A stretch of 64,000 nt of DNA. Origin: Asparagopsis taxiformis (lineage: Eukaryota > Rhodophyta > Florideophyceae > Bonnemaisoniales > Bonnemaisoniaceae). The DNA lies in the NCBI GenBank assembly GCA_030407315.1, contig JALQPE010001970.1, forward strand, positions 62,001 through 126,000, in the 5' to 3' direction. Under the pieces are notes generated by a model. That model was not told where the DNA came from and searched no databases. It was given only the letters and a program-made list of their open reading frames with translations. The translations under genes and the position numbers were made by a program. Shown one piece after another: positions 8,859-20,300 of the stretch. Positions within the stretch are counted from its first letter, which is position 1, and the number at the start of each line of letters is the position of its first letter.

Positions 8859-11800
8859 ATGGGAAATTGCTGCGCCATATCTAACCGCTCCAACTCCAAT
8901 CCTGTCTCTGTCTCCAGCACATCGTCACCTCACCAACCTCCTCAATCTACCCACTCTGACCGTCAGATACCTCGACCTCCCGCCGAAACTCCTGCCGAAC
9001 CTACCGTCACATCCCCCACGTCACCTGCTTCGTCTGAACCGCCGACTACCTCCCCGCCCCCACATCCGTCTCCACTCCAATCATCTCCTCCACCTACTTG
9101 CCTTGTTCCCAACATTACAGCCGTTACAAAACCTGCTTTCAACGTCCCCTCCGCCGAAGATGCCATACTTGACTTCTTGCAAGACTCCAACTCGCCAGAG
9201 AACATGACCTATCGACACCTTTTGTCTGATGATGCCACAAACAATAGCATTGCTCTTTGTGGCATGGGGGGCGTAGGGAAGACCACGATCCTGTGCGCCC
9301 TCGGAAGGAAAGACGAAATTCGGTACAGATTCGAAGACGGTGTGTGGTTCTTTCAACTCGGTCATGACATCACGATGGCGTCGTTCATTCGTCAGCTGCA
9401 ACGACTCGTCAAAACTACACTTCCAGACTTTTTGGAAGACTTCGAGGAGCTGGCTGCCTCTGAGGATTCGCACCGCCAGATGATCACTGACCTCACAAAC
9501 CGTCTGGCGCAGAAGCGATTCCTACTACTCTTCGATGACGTTTGGGAAGCTGATGCATCTGTGTACAGCTTGGTGTGTCGTATGTGCAAATCTGTGCAAG
9601 GAAGTGAGGGGACGTGTTTGAAAGTGTTGTCGTCCACGCGCAATAGAAATGTTGCAGATGCCGTCGCACCTAACTGTTGTATTCCAATCAGCACTGGAGA
9701 CTCCGACGCTTCAAAATGTCTTGAAGTATTCTGTCGTAAGGCAGGCATTAGCTCATCCGATATTTCTTCTCTTTCTGATCAGAATCAAAATGCCCTAGGC
9801 CACATCCTCCAAGCATGTGGAGGACTGCCGCTTGCACTGAGCGTTGCTGGATCTGCAGTGAAGCAGTTGATGGACCCAGGCTCAAATCACTGCGACCACA
9901 ATGCAATCAGTGTGTTCTGGGGTCGTTTGCAACAGAATACCAGGCGACTTGCACGGGCAGAAGTCGGAGATGGGCACAGTGGCTTGGCTTATGCACTGAA
10001 GACGAGTCTAGAGTTTGTGGAGGAGAAATGGGAGTCGGAGAAGGAAACAGAAGAGCTCGAGGATGAGCTGAGAGCCGGAGAGATGTTTGCATCATTGTGT
10101 ATCATGCAGAAGCAGATGTGTCTGCCGGTGAGTGCGATCAAGAAGCTATGGGGTGTGAGGGAGGCGGAGGCTGGAGTGAGAATGTTATCACGAAACAGCC
10201 TTGTGTCTGAGGTTCGAGACGAGAACGAGATTATTGTTAGAGTGGATGTGCACGATTTAGTGCTGGACATGAGTATGGAGATGGCGAAGAGCGTGGGTGG
10301 AGCCGCAAAGTGGCACGCGAGGCTACTGGATGGGTATCGGGAGTCATTGAACACAAGTGGAGGGGCAGCAGACAGTGGTGAGGATGAAGTGGTGGAATGG
10401 TGGAATCTAGATAGCAATGACAAGTACATCGTTGATAATGTAGTACGGCACCTACTCGGTGCTGCGGAGGTTACCGAGGCCCTGGGACTGCTCACCGACT
10501 ATCGGTGGGTGGAGCGAATGAATAAGGACGAGGACCGTGCTCCATCCCAGAAGGTTATTGCTGAACTGCGGCTGTTGCAATCGTATTTCGTTGAACATGA
10601 GAAGACGACGATGGGGAAGGTGACGAGGGATATTGAAGTTATAGTCAAGGCGATGGGACTGTGCATGGTACCGTATTGTATGAAGAGTCGGGAGGAATGT
10701 CGATTCCAGTTGCATGAACGACTGCGAGATGTGAAAAGCGAGAGCGGTATCGTAGAGCGGCTAGTGAGTAGTATCGAACGGTATGGGCGTGTGCCCTGGG
10801 CTCGAGCTGGGCCTGGGGTGTTGACTAGTGGAAGAAGTATGCTGAAACGTGCGCTAGACGTTGAGGAAGATGGATGGTGCATGTGTGTAGTTGCGGGAGG
10901 AGAAGAGGTGGTTGTGGGATGGTGGGGTGGGGAGGTGGGGGTGTATAATGGTCGGGATGGACCGAAGAAAGTGTCGCTCGTCGGACACGAAGAAGAAGAG
11001 GACGTAGTGGATGTGTACTATGAGCGTTTGTCAAGAAGAATATATTCATGCAGTTCAAGAGGAAGGGTAGTAGTATGGGAGGAGTACAAGATGTGCTATT
11101 GTGTCCAGGCCGAAGGATTGCAAGAAGATGAGAATATCGAGTGCATGCAGGTGTTACCGAAGCGAGGGAGAGTTGTTCTTGGAACGAGCAAAGGACGACT
11201 GTTGGTGATGGACATAGAAGACGGGGGCACATGTTCTCAGAATGTATTCCAAAGCGTCGATGCGCATAACAGCTATGTGACGTCGCTAGCGGCGGGGCTG
11301 AGTGAAGATGTTGTAGTGTCTGGATCGTGGGACGGAACGATTCGCGCATGGGACGCGGAGAATTTCGCCGACACTGAAAATGTGTTGGAACGGCACGAAC
11401 ATCCGGTGTACAGTGTAGCGTTAAGCGGTGATGGGCAACTGCTGGCATCCGGATCGTTTGATGGAACTGTACGAATATTCGATATGGAGAGACGCGAGCA
11501 ACTATGGTCTTCTACTGCTCATCACCGTTGGGTGAGTTGTGTTTTGTTCAGCGAAGATGCAAGTTTGTTGTATTCTGGAGATGACCCCGGTACGATACAT
11601 GTGTGGAAATTGAGCGGTGATGGTCAAAACGTGTCACTGTTGCATACGCTCCGCCATTCGACAATGCTGAGTATCAGATCGCTGTGCATTGGAGATGAAT
11701 CGGAATTGTTCGCGCTAAACGGCAGGCGAGTACATGTTTGGGACGCGCGAGATGTGGAGAGCCGTGACGGTCAAGATGCTTCATTTCCACCCGACGTGAA

Positions 11801-12428
11801 CAGATCTGCATTCTCTGCAGATAAGGCGACCATGTTGACATGGAATGAGTGTTCGAAGTGTTTGGAGATACGCAACATGTGTGACGTGTGGGAGTGTATC
11901 GATCGCGTTGTTTCAAGTTTCGACATTCCAAATTGTGAAGATTGGCCATCAGAATTCACCGTGTCGAATGATCGAAAATATGTCGCTTTCTCTTCGCGTT
12001 GGGAATCTTCTGCAGTGCACATCTATGACGTAAGCGAAGGAGTCTTGTTGCGCACACTATCAGATGTGAAACAATCGGCGTTGGCTTCAATCGGCTATCA
12101 ACGAGGAAACTCGGCATCAGATGGAGGATCGGGAGATTCTGGTGAGTCAGCACGTGACGAGCCACGTGTAAAAATTGATTCATTGTGGTTCAGCGCAGAT
12201 GGGTCCACTATCTCTGTTGTCGCACAAGTTGGGATGCGGGGAGAAGATGGTAAGACGACTTGGATGAAGAGCAAACCCATATGCTGGAATGTGCGTTCAG
12301 GAGTAGTTCTGGACGAGTCAAAAGTTGAAGGCGAGACGAATGCATCGAACAGGTCTGCCAGCTCGGCAACAAATGGTGGAGAGCAGTCTTCAGCTCTCAG
12401 CATTTATCAGGGTTCCGTGGTGAGGTGA
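8859..12428 (+). CDS. Receptor gene A: NB-ARC-WD40 protein, truncated before its TIR domain
   Basis: The frame encodes 1189 residues without an intron. The start at 8859 gives MGNCCAISNRSNSNPV, a G2 plus C4/C5 pattern typical of myristoylated and palmitoylated membrane proteins, although position 6 is Ala rather than Ser. A Pro/Ser-rich stretch runs to about residue 115. NB-ARC follows: P-loop GMGGVGKTT at residue 135, kinase-2 LLLFDDVW at about 223, a TTR-like SSTR, GLPLAL, and VHDLV in place of MHD. After a helical linker come WD40 blades. Compared with copies B-D, a 2-bp deletion just before 12426 (AGGTGTGAG became AGGTGAG) makes a premature stop and removes the last blade and the TIR. The product would be an NB-ARC-WD40 protein without a TIR effector. 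It could still act as a sensor or decoy, or be a pseudogene. Confidence 0.85.
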   Translation: MGNCCAISNRSNSNPVSVSSTSSPHQPPQSTHSDRQIPRPPAETPAEPTVTSPTSPASSEPPTTSPPPHPSPLQSSPPPTCLVPNITAVTKPAFNVPSAEDAILDFLQDSNSPENMTYRHLLSDDATNNSIALCGMGGVGKTTILCALGRKDEIRYRFEDGVWFFQLGHDITMASFIRQLQRLVKTTLPDFLEDFEELAASEDSHRQMITDLTNRLAQKRFLLLFDDVWEADASVYSLVCRMCKSVQGSEGTCLKVLSSTRNRNVADAVAPNCCIPISTGDSDASKCLEVFCRKAGISSSDISSLSDQNQNALGHILQACGGLPLALSVAGSAVKQLMDPGSNHCDHNAISVFWGRLQQNTRRLARAEVGDGHSGLAYALKTSLEFVEEKWESEKETEELEDELRAGEMFASLCIMQKQMCLPVSAIKKLWGVREAEAGVRMLSRNSLVSEVRDENEIIVRVDVHDLVLDMSMEMAKSVGGAAKWHARLLDGYRESLNTSGGAADSGEDEVVEWWNLDSNDKYIVDNVVRHLLGAAEVTEALGLLTDYRWVERMNKDEDRAPSQKVIAELRLLQSYFVEHEKTTMGKVTRDIEVIVKAMGLCMVPYCMKSREECRFQLHERLRDVKSESGIVERLVSSIERYGRVPWARAGPGVLTSGRSMLKRALDVEEDGWCMCVVAGGEEVVVGWWGGEVGVYNGRDGPKKVSLVGHEEEEDVVDVYYERLSRRIYSCSSRGRVVVWEEYKMCYCVQAEGLQEDENIECMQVLPKRGRVVLGTSKGRLLVMDIEDGGTCSQNVFQSVDAHNSYVTSLAAGLSEDVVVSGSWDGTIRAWDAENFADTENVLERHEHPVYSVALSGDGQLLASGSFDGTVRIFDMERREQLWSSTAHHRWVSCVLFSEDASLLYSGDDPGTIHVWKLSGDGQNVSLLHTLRHSTMLSIRSLCIGDESELFALNGRRVHVWDARDVESRDGQDASFPPDVNRSAFSADKATMLTWNECSKCLEIRNMCDVWECIDRVVSSFDIPNCEDWPSEFTVSNDRKYVAFSSRWESSAVHIYDVSEGVLLRTLSDVKQSALASIGYQRGNSASDGGSGDSGESARDEPRVKIDSLWFSADGSTISVVAQVGMRGEDGKTTWMKSKPICWNVRSGVVLDESKVEGETNASNRSASSATNGGEQSSALSIYQGSVVR

Positions 12429-13275
12429 GCATGACAGGAAATGTTTCACCATAGCCACCCTGGAGGATAGTGTCGAACATAGGCATTATTGCTGCGATAC
12501 GTCTCGCCTGTGATTTGCGAAAGAGGATGGAGGTGTATTTCACATCGATCTCATGACTGAGAAAAATCAACTCCAATTGTACGGACAATCGCCCACCTCT
12601 CCCACCCCTCCCACAACTGCATCTACCCCCATCAGAAGACGCGACCAAACACAAAGACCAAGACATGACCGGTGAAGCAGAAGAGGTGTATGATGTCTTC
12701 ATCAGTCATGCCGGCCCCGACAAGTCGGACCATCGCAAAGCCCCTCTACGATCTACTAGTTGCAGCTTGGATAAAAGTGTTTCTGGACACGGCCGAGCTG
12801 AAGCCTGGGCAGCACGCACCGCAGAAGATGATCCATGCGATGCGGACCGTGCCTGTCGCCAGAGTTTGCAGCGAGGAAATGGACGATGAGGGAACTGATG
12901 TGTTTCCTGGATCGATATGGTGCGGGTGGGGAACGGGGAGTGATTATCATTCCAGTTTTCTATCGGCTGACGCTGGATGAGTGCAGAGATGAGAATTCGC
13001 TGTTCAGCATGGTAGATAAGAATGGACAAAGCGTGTTCATCACGGAGGGCTTTCTGCAGCGAATGGTGCGGGAGGACGAGTACCAAATCAGAGATGTGGT
13101 CAAAGTACTGCAGTCGCTGCGGAGCGTGACTGGAATCGAGAATAACGAGGGAGTGACGAATGGGACAAGCGCAGAGGAGAAGGAGAAACAGGATGCGTTT
13201 GTGAAGAGGATAGCGAAAGCGATTGTAGAGGGAAGGAGAGGCTGGAAAGTGGACGTGCAGCTGGTCCTAGCGGCT
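12429..13275 (+). pseudogene. Untranslated TIR remnant of gene A
   Basis: Downstream of the premature stop the sequence still aligns with the C-terminal end of copies C and D. Further lesions are visible: a TGG-to-TGA change near 12510, an extra C in the first TIR motif (GACAAGTCGGACC, about 12724), loss of about 19 bases before the catalytic segment (near 12852), and an extra G near 13240. Pieces of TIR are readable in separate frames: VYDVFISHAGPDK at 12686-12724 and SPEFAARKWTMREL at about 12856-12897. The family C-terminus SGRAAGPSG followed by stop is recognisable near 13245-13275. Several independent frame lesions mean no TIR can be translated. Confidence 0.85.
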
Positions 13276-16200
13276 AAACGCTCTCGAAGGTTGAACTCGA
13301 TTAGTTTGGTTTAGTGATGGTGATAAAGAAGAAAAGTTGAATAGATTAATGTGTTTCTCGCTGTAGATGGCATGATGGGCTATTTCGTCATGAGAGGGTA
13401 GTGGAAGATTGAGTATCAGGGTGGGATTGCAGGCCGATATGATCAAAGGGCGATGAAGCGCGAGCACGGAGGGGTATTCTATGACTGCGAGTTGTGCGCA
13501 ACGGGAGAGGGAAAGTGTGGTAAACCATACGCGTTGAGGAAGTGCATCATTGGGTGTGTTGAATATTACGCGGAGCGAAGCCGGGGATGGAGCACATGGA
13601 CTCCTCTTGCTGCGATAAAGGTAGTGATGGGATGTGCAGTGGCCTATTGTCTACAGATAGCTATACAAGCTGACTAGAAACAGAAAATACCCGCAGATCT
13701 CCGGACAAACAACGTAAGAATGACTGGTGGGACTATAAACTTCCGCAGATGGACTGCGACGGAACGCACGGCGCTTGTGTCGCGGCGCTATGCGATTCGC
13801 AGGCACTGCTCGCAGGATGAGTCAGTCAACAGCGAATGACTCGACTGGCGGGGGAAAACTTTTTCTCGACCAGCGCTAATGCGCAGCGGTAGACTACGAA
13901 AGAAGCGGCGCGATCGAGGGCGAAGAGAGGCCAGGTCTGCAGAGAGGTAAGCTGTCGAAAAGGTGCAGTTCGCAGGGCCAGTCCACGATCAATGTAGCAA
14001 GCGAAGGAAACTGGTGCGACGCGGAAAATCAAGTTTGAAATGTGGCGCAATAGATACGTGAAGGGGAAAAATTTTCAGTTGGTGATCACAGAAATCTATA
14101 GTGCAGCGCTTTGCATCGTTACTCGGGAGTTTGTTGTCCGTCACAGCGCCGCACGCAGTCATTCATCGCGGCCGCTATAGTCTTTCCCCGACTCGCACCG
14201 CAATCTGCATCGCAACAGCCAGTTCAACTGTCATTTTGCGAGAAGGTGACGAACGAGCATGGCGCCGAATAATCTGGTTTTGCTACCGTAGAGAAGGGTG
14301 TCAAATGCGCTCATTATGGATCCAACATGTCTCGTTCGTGGTTTCCATTGCACCAAAGAGGTTTGTAGTATTTGAATTGTACCGGCGACCGCATTCAATT
14401 ATGCACGAGATGATGAACGCAATGTGGAATGGAGGATTGCCGTCATGATGTTCCCGCATATATATATGATTTTCGAGTCTATTCGGCATGGCAGCTGAGT
14501 TTGATCAAGGTGCGTTTATCAAGGAGGGGCTTTTGGTACATATTGCGCGCAGGGGGACGGGTATGGAATCGCAGATGTACCCAAGGCTGTACAGTAGCCG
14601 AGGAATGTGAATGACCTTCGAGACAAGGGCGAAGTTGAGAATGGAGCCGGCACGGAATAGAAAACACAGCCGGGCGTGATCGTGGAAGCGAAGCAGGGGT
14701 TGGATGGGAGAAGTGCTGGTGGTCGTAGTGGATGAATATTGGGGAAGAATATTGTTGAGTAGATAGACAAGTACGATATACGATGACGTCCCTAAACGGA
14801 ATACCGATGAAATGTGCTAGTCTGAATGTTGCTGCCGGGGATGGTAAAATGAAAAGCGGTATGTTTTGGTGTGAAAGGGACGAACGACAAGAGGACAAAT
14901 GTGTGATGGATTAGAACTATAGAGTTGCGCTCTGATCACCCAGAGTCGGAACTGTTGCGCTGCGAAAATGGCCGATGTCGTCTGTGTACTCGATTTGCTA
15001 TTGAGGGGAAAATGGGTAGAAACGCTGCATGTCCGTTCGCTGGTACCGGAGCTACATCAACTACTGGGCGTGTGTGTCGAAGGGGCACACGGGGGTAATG
15101 ATGAGCTGAGGAGCGGACGGTTGTTCTGCGCGTCATGGACATCATGTGGAACAGACGAGATTTGATTTGTCATGGCGCAGCTGGTATTCATTGCGACGCG
15201 GAGATATTCTGCAACCAGAAGTATGCAATACATCAACAAGGACCAAAGAACAATACGTTGACAATGATGATGCGCAATACCGATGCACTGATGGGGAATC
15301 CTCTGTCAAGCACACCGTTATTACGTCGCCACAATATGGTGCGCGTGACTCAACGCCATGGACTGGAGGCGGCGATATGTCGCAAAGGGCGCGCGCTCGC
15401 GGGATAAATTATCGGTGCAGAATGTGGAGGCGCGGAAGTTGTGGGAGATGAGACAGGCGCACAGCAGTAACCGTCCGTGCAATGATGACGTGCTGCATGT
15501 TAAAGGCGGAGCGGCAATAGCGTCTCGATGGGATACGTAGATTCGGATGCGTCCATGGACTGGAGATGAGAACCCAAATATTTCAAAACATTTCAAAAGT
15601 TGACAGCAATGACAAATTGTAATCTGCGATGCTGACGATGGCTATTCCTACAATTTCTACTCGGAATAAAAGCTGAGAGTCACGGTGGTGGTTTTGGCGG
15701 TTGACAATCGTTTGCGATGCAGAATGCATCCGTAGTTCGTGCGTACCAACACCGCAATGTTGATGTGAATGAGCACAATCACAGCTACTGCTTTTGCGAT
15801 GGTCAGGAAATTAATTCAGGTACCAGCCGCCTCTGCCCGTCTTCGTAGATTTCCTGTTCCCTCCCACCGCCTCTCTCCAGCCTCGTTCTACTTTCAGAAA
15901 ACACACCAGCGACGCTGTGTTCTTTCAACCGATTTCTTCGAGTACCTCACACGGCAATAGCAGCATGTTAGAATTTTTAATTACCAATTACAATCTGAAA
16001 GCAATTGTGGTGCAGCAAATGTATCTTACCGTCATTTCGCTTCCGTTCAACGCCCACAACTCGATGTGAACCTCGATAATATCATAAATAGAACGCAGTA
16101 TTATTGCAGATTTTACCAGAACTTTCCGGACAGCTACTGGGGGGTAGGAGTGCTGTAGTCCTTCAGACCGAGAGGCGTGCCAGAGCGTGTAGCAGTAGGC

Positions 16201-17356
16201 CGCCCAGTAGCGGTCCATGCTAGGCTACTGAGGCTCAACGATAGAGTGGGATGGTGGGAGGGGAACGAAAGCGACGACTAGGCTACAGAATGGACGCGCC
16301 TGTGGGTGGCGCTCCGTCAACAACTTGCCTTCTGGCAGCGAAGCAGTGTGTTTGCCTCCCGCAGGCCGGCTGCTTTGCACTTGCGCATGCGTAATTCGAG
16401 GCTGGATTGCCTCCACATAGTTGGCTTCCAGCTACTGCCCGCCGGCGCGCTCTCTGCTTAGGTAATTCGCGCGTAGTGCCGCCGAGACTGCGCGATAAAC
16501 ACGTGTCGCGTTCCGGCTGCACGACAATCGTTGTCACCCGGTCAATTTCGCGTTTGTGCTTCTACTAGCGCTTGTGAAGTAAAAGTACGTTTTGCGTTCC
16601 TTGAAATCCTATTTTTATAAATTGTTGAATTGAGACGGTCTGTTCAACCTCCACTCGTCCGCCTCAATGTGGAGACCTCTTGAGGTATCTGCTTCACTCG
16701 CGAGTGGCCACAAGTACCCTTAAGGGTACCCTTCCCAACTCGACGTGCTCGATAAACCAGACAGCGCGTCCAGTCGCTACAATTTCCGCCATTTGGCGCC
16801 GTGATTTCTTCAACTCGAACGACTCTCAATCAGCCCCCTTGATCCAGTCACAATACATCTGTGTAAATTCATCCAAGTGTATACGCCCAGCCAGTAGCAA
16901 TGCACTATTTCGCCTATCCACGCACAATATTTAGACACGTGGACAAATCGAAACTTACGATGGATGGTTTTCACTTTGATAACAATGCAGCACCTCTGCT
17001 CAATGCTTCTACGGAACACATTACCATCCGTCTCAGAGATACCAAGCCAGCTCTCTCACAGCCATTGTGCAAACTGCGCGTCAACGTCAAACGATTTCCA
17101 CCATCCGACTCCTCTACTCTCGCATTAGCGAACCGTTCCCTTTCACTGTTTCCCACCTTGCCTTTCCATCCGCTGCGCCCATCTGCCGTCTGGGTCCATA
17201 GTTGGCAATCTTCTTCGAGTTTGCTCTCCGCCCGCTTGTTAAACGTGCAAACCCATCGCTTCCACCCACTCCTCTCCATCTGTTCCATCCATCCACCATC
17301 CCAATCCACTTTCTGATCCTCTTTCTCCCCTCTTCTCTCCACACACTTGTCTAGCC
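13276..17356. other. Intergenic region between genes A and B
   Basis: About 4.1 kb with no supportable gene. Short frames occur on both strands, but none shows a recognisable domain, a repeat in another copy, or a convincing start. The stretch 13745-13850 resembles 39835-39900 downstream of gene C, so it is a duplicated flank. From about 17240 the sequence matches the CT-rich leader found before the start codons of A, C and D. Two perfect palindromes at 16695-16729 are listed separately. Confidence 0.6.
16695..16729. promoter_or_regulatory. Two adjacent perfect palindromes upstream of gene B
   Basis: CACTCGCGAGTG (16695-16706) and GTACCCTTAAGGGTAC (16714-16729) are both perfect inverted repeats separated by 7 bases, about 630 bases upstream of the gene B start. 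Such dyads can be binding sites for dimeric factors. No such pair was noticed at the same place upstream of A, C or D. A regulatory role is only a guess. Confidence 0.3.
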
Positions 17357-20300
17357 ATGAGCAATTCCCGTGCCATATCTAACCGCTCCAACTCTAATCC
17401 TGTCGCTGTCTCCAGTACATCGTCACCTCACCAGCATCCTCAATCCACCCACTCTGACCGTCCGATACCTCGATCTCCCGCCGAAACTCCTACCGAAACT
17501 CCTGCCGAACCTCCCGTCATATCCCCCACACCACCTGCTTCGTCCGAACCGCCGACTGCACCCCCGCCCCCACATCCGTCTCCATTCCAATCATCTCCTC
17601 CAACTACTTGCCTTGTTCCCAACATTAGAGCCGTTACAAACCCTGCTTTCAACGTCCCCTCCGCCGAAGATGCCATACTTGACTTCCTGCCAGACTCAAC
17701 TCGCCAGAGAATATGACCTATCGACATCTTTTGTCTGATGATGGCACAAAGAAAAGCATTGCTCTCTATGGTATGGGGGGCGTGGGCAAATCCACGATCC
17801 TGTGCGCCCTCGGAAGGAAAGACGAAATCAGGTATACATTCAAAGACGGTGTGTGGTTGTTTCGACTCGATCATGACATCACGATGGCGTCGTTCATTCA
17901 CCAGCTCGAAAGACTAGTCAAAATTGTACTTCCAGACTTTTTGGAAGACTTCATGGAGCTAGCTACCTCTGAGGATTCGTACCCCGATATGATCACCGAA
18001 CTCACAAACCGTCTGGCGCAGAAGCGTTTGCTGCTGCTCTTCGATGACGTTTGGGATATCAATTCAAGGGTGTACAAGTTGGTGTGTGCCATGTGCGAAA
18101 CGGTGCAAAGAAGTGTGAGGACTCCAATGAAAGTGTTGTCTTCCACGCGCTATGGGGACGTTGCAGATGTCCTCACACGGGACAGTTGCATCCAAGTCAA
18201 TCCACACCCTTCTGAATCTGACCAAAATCTCCGAATCTTTTGTCTCAAGGTGTGCATGAAACCTTGTGATATCCCATCTCTTTCTTTTGACAATCGAAAC
18301 GCCCTAGACCATATCCTCAGCACATGTGGAGGACTGCCGCTCGCACTGAGCGTTGCTGGATCTGCAGTGAAGCAGTTGATGATACCAGGCTCCAATCACT
18401 GCGACTACAATGCAATCAGTGCGTTCTGGGGTCGTTTGCAACGGAATACCAGACGACTTGCACAGGCAGAAGTCGGAGATGGGCACAGTGGCTTAGCATG
18501 TGCACTGGAGACGAGTCTAGAGTTTGTGGAGGAGAAATGGGAGTCGGAGAAGGAAGCAGACGAGATCGAGGATGAGCTGAGAGCCGGAGAGATGTTTGCA
18601 TCATTATGCATTATGCAGAAGCAGATGTGTCTGCCGGTGAGTGCGATCAAGAAGCTATGGGGTGTGAGGGAGGCGGAGGCTGGAGTGAGAATGTTATCAC
18701 GAAACAGCCTTGTGTCTGAGGTTCGAGACGAGAACAAGATTATTGTTGGAGTGGATGTGCACGATTTAGTGCTTGACATGAGTATGGAGATGGCGAAGAG
18801 CGGGGGTGGATCCGCAAAGTGGCACGCGAGGCTGCTGGATGGATATCGGAGATCATTGAATAGAAGCGGAGGGGCGGAGGATGGTGGTGAGGATGAAGGG
18901 GTGGAATGGTGGAATCTAGATAGCAATGACAAGTACATCGTTGATAATGTAGTACGGCACCTACTCGGTGCTGGAGAGGCTACCGAGGCGCTGGGACTGC
19001 TCACCGACTATCGGTGGGTGGAGCGAATGAATGAGGACGAGGACCGTGCTCCATTCCAGAAGGTCATTGATGAACTGCAGCTGTTGCAATCGTATATAGT
19101 GCAACACAAGAAGACGATGGGGAAGAATGTAGCAAGGGATATTGAAGTTATAGTCAAGGCGATGGTACTGTGCATGGTACCGTATTGTATGAAGAATCGG
19201 GAGGAATGTCGATTCCAGTTGTTTGGACGATTGCGAGACGTGAAAAGCGAGAGCGGTATTGTAGAGCGGCTAGTGAGTAGTATCGAACGGTATGGGCGTA
19301 TACCCTGGGCCCGAGCTGGGCCTGGGGTGTTGCGTAGTCGAAGAAGTATGCTGCAACGTGTGCTAGACGTTGAGGGATATGGAGATTGCATGTGTATTGT
19401 CGCGGGAGGAGAGGAGGTGGTTGTGGGAGGGAGGAATGGGAAGGTGGGGGTGTACAATGGGTGGGATGGATCGAAGAAGTCGCTCGTCGGACACGAAGAA
19501 GAAGAGCGCGTAGTGGATGTGCACTATGTCCGTTCGTCAAGCAGGATATTTTCGTGCAGTTCAAGAGGAAGGGTAGTAGTATGGGAGGAGTACAAGATGT
19601 GCTATTGTGTCCAGGCCGAAGGATTGCAAGAAGATGAGGAGATCTTGTGCATGGAGGTATTACCGAAGCGAGGGAGAGTTGTACTTGGAACGAGCAAAGG
19701 ACGACTGTTGGTGATGGACATAGAAGGCGAGGGCACATGTTCTCAGAATGCATTCCAAACTGTCGATGCGCATGACAGGTATGTGACATCGCTAACAGCA
19801 GGACCGAGTGAAGATTTTGTAGTGTCTGGATCGAGAGACCGAAGGATTCGGGTATGGGACGCGGAGAATTTCTCCGACATCGCAAATGAGTTGGAAGGGC
19901 ACGAAGATTCGGTGAACAGCGTAGCGTTAAGTGGTAATGGGCGACTGCTGGCATCCGGATCGTTGGATGGAACGCTACGACTATTCGATATGGAGAGACG
20001 CGAGCAACTATGGTCGTCTTCTACTGCTCATGACGATTGGGTGAGTTGTGTTTTGTTCAGCGTTGATGCAAGTTTGTTGTATTCTTCAGATGAAGGCTGT
20101 ACGATACATGTTTGGAAACTGAGCGGTGATGGTCAAAACGTGTCACTGTTGCGTACGCTCTGCCATTGGACAATGGGAGATATCCGATCGCTGTGCATTG
20201 GAGATGAGTCGGAATTGTTCGCGCTGACCGAAAGGCAAGTACATGTTTGGGACGCGCGAGATGTGGAGAACGGTGACGATCAAGTTGCTTCATTTCCACC

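Noticed and set aside
13300..17300. Several frames of 60-140 codons on both strands between A and B
   Set aside because: No domain, signal peptide, conserved partner frame or convincing start was seen; lengths are what chance gives in this composition.
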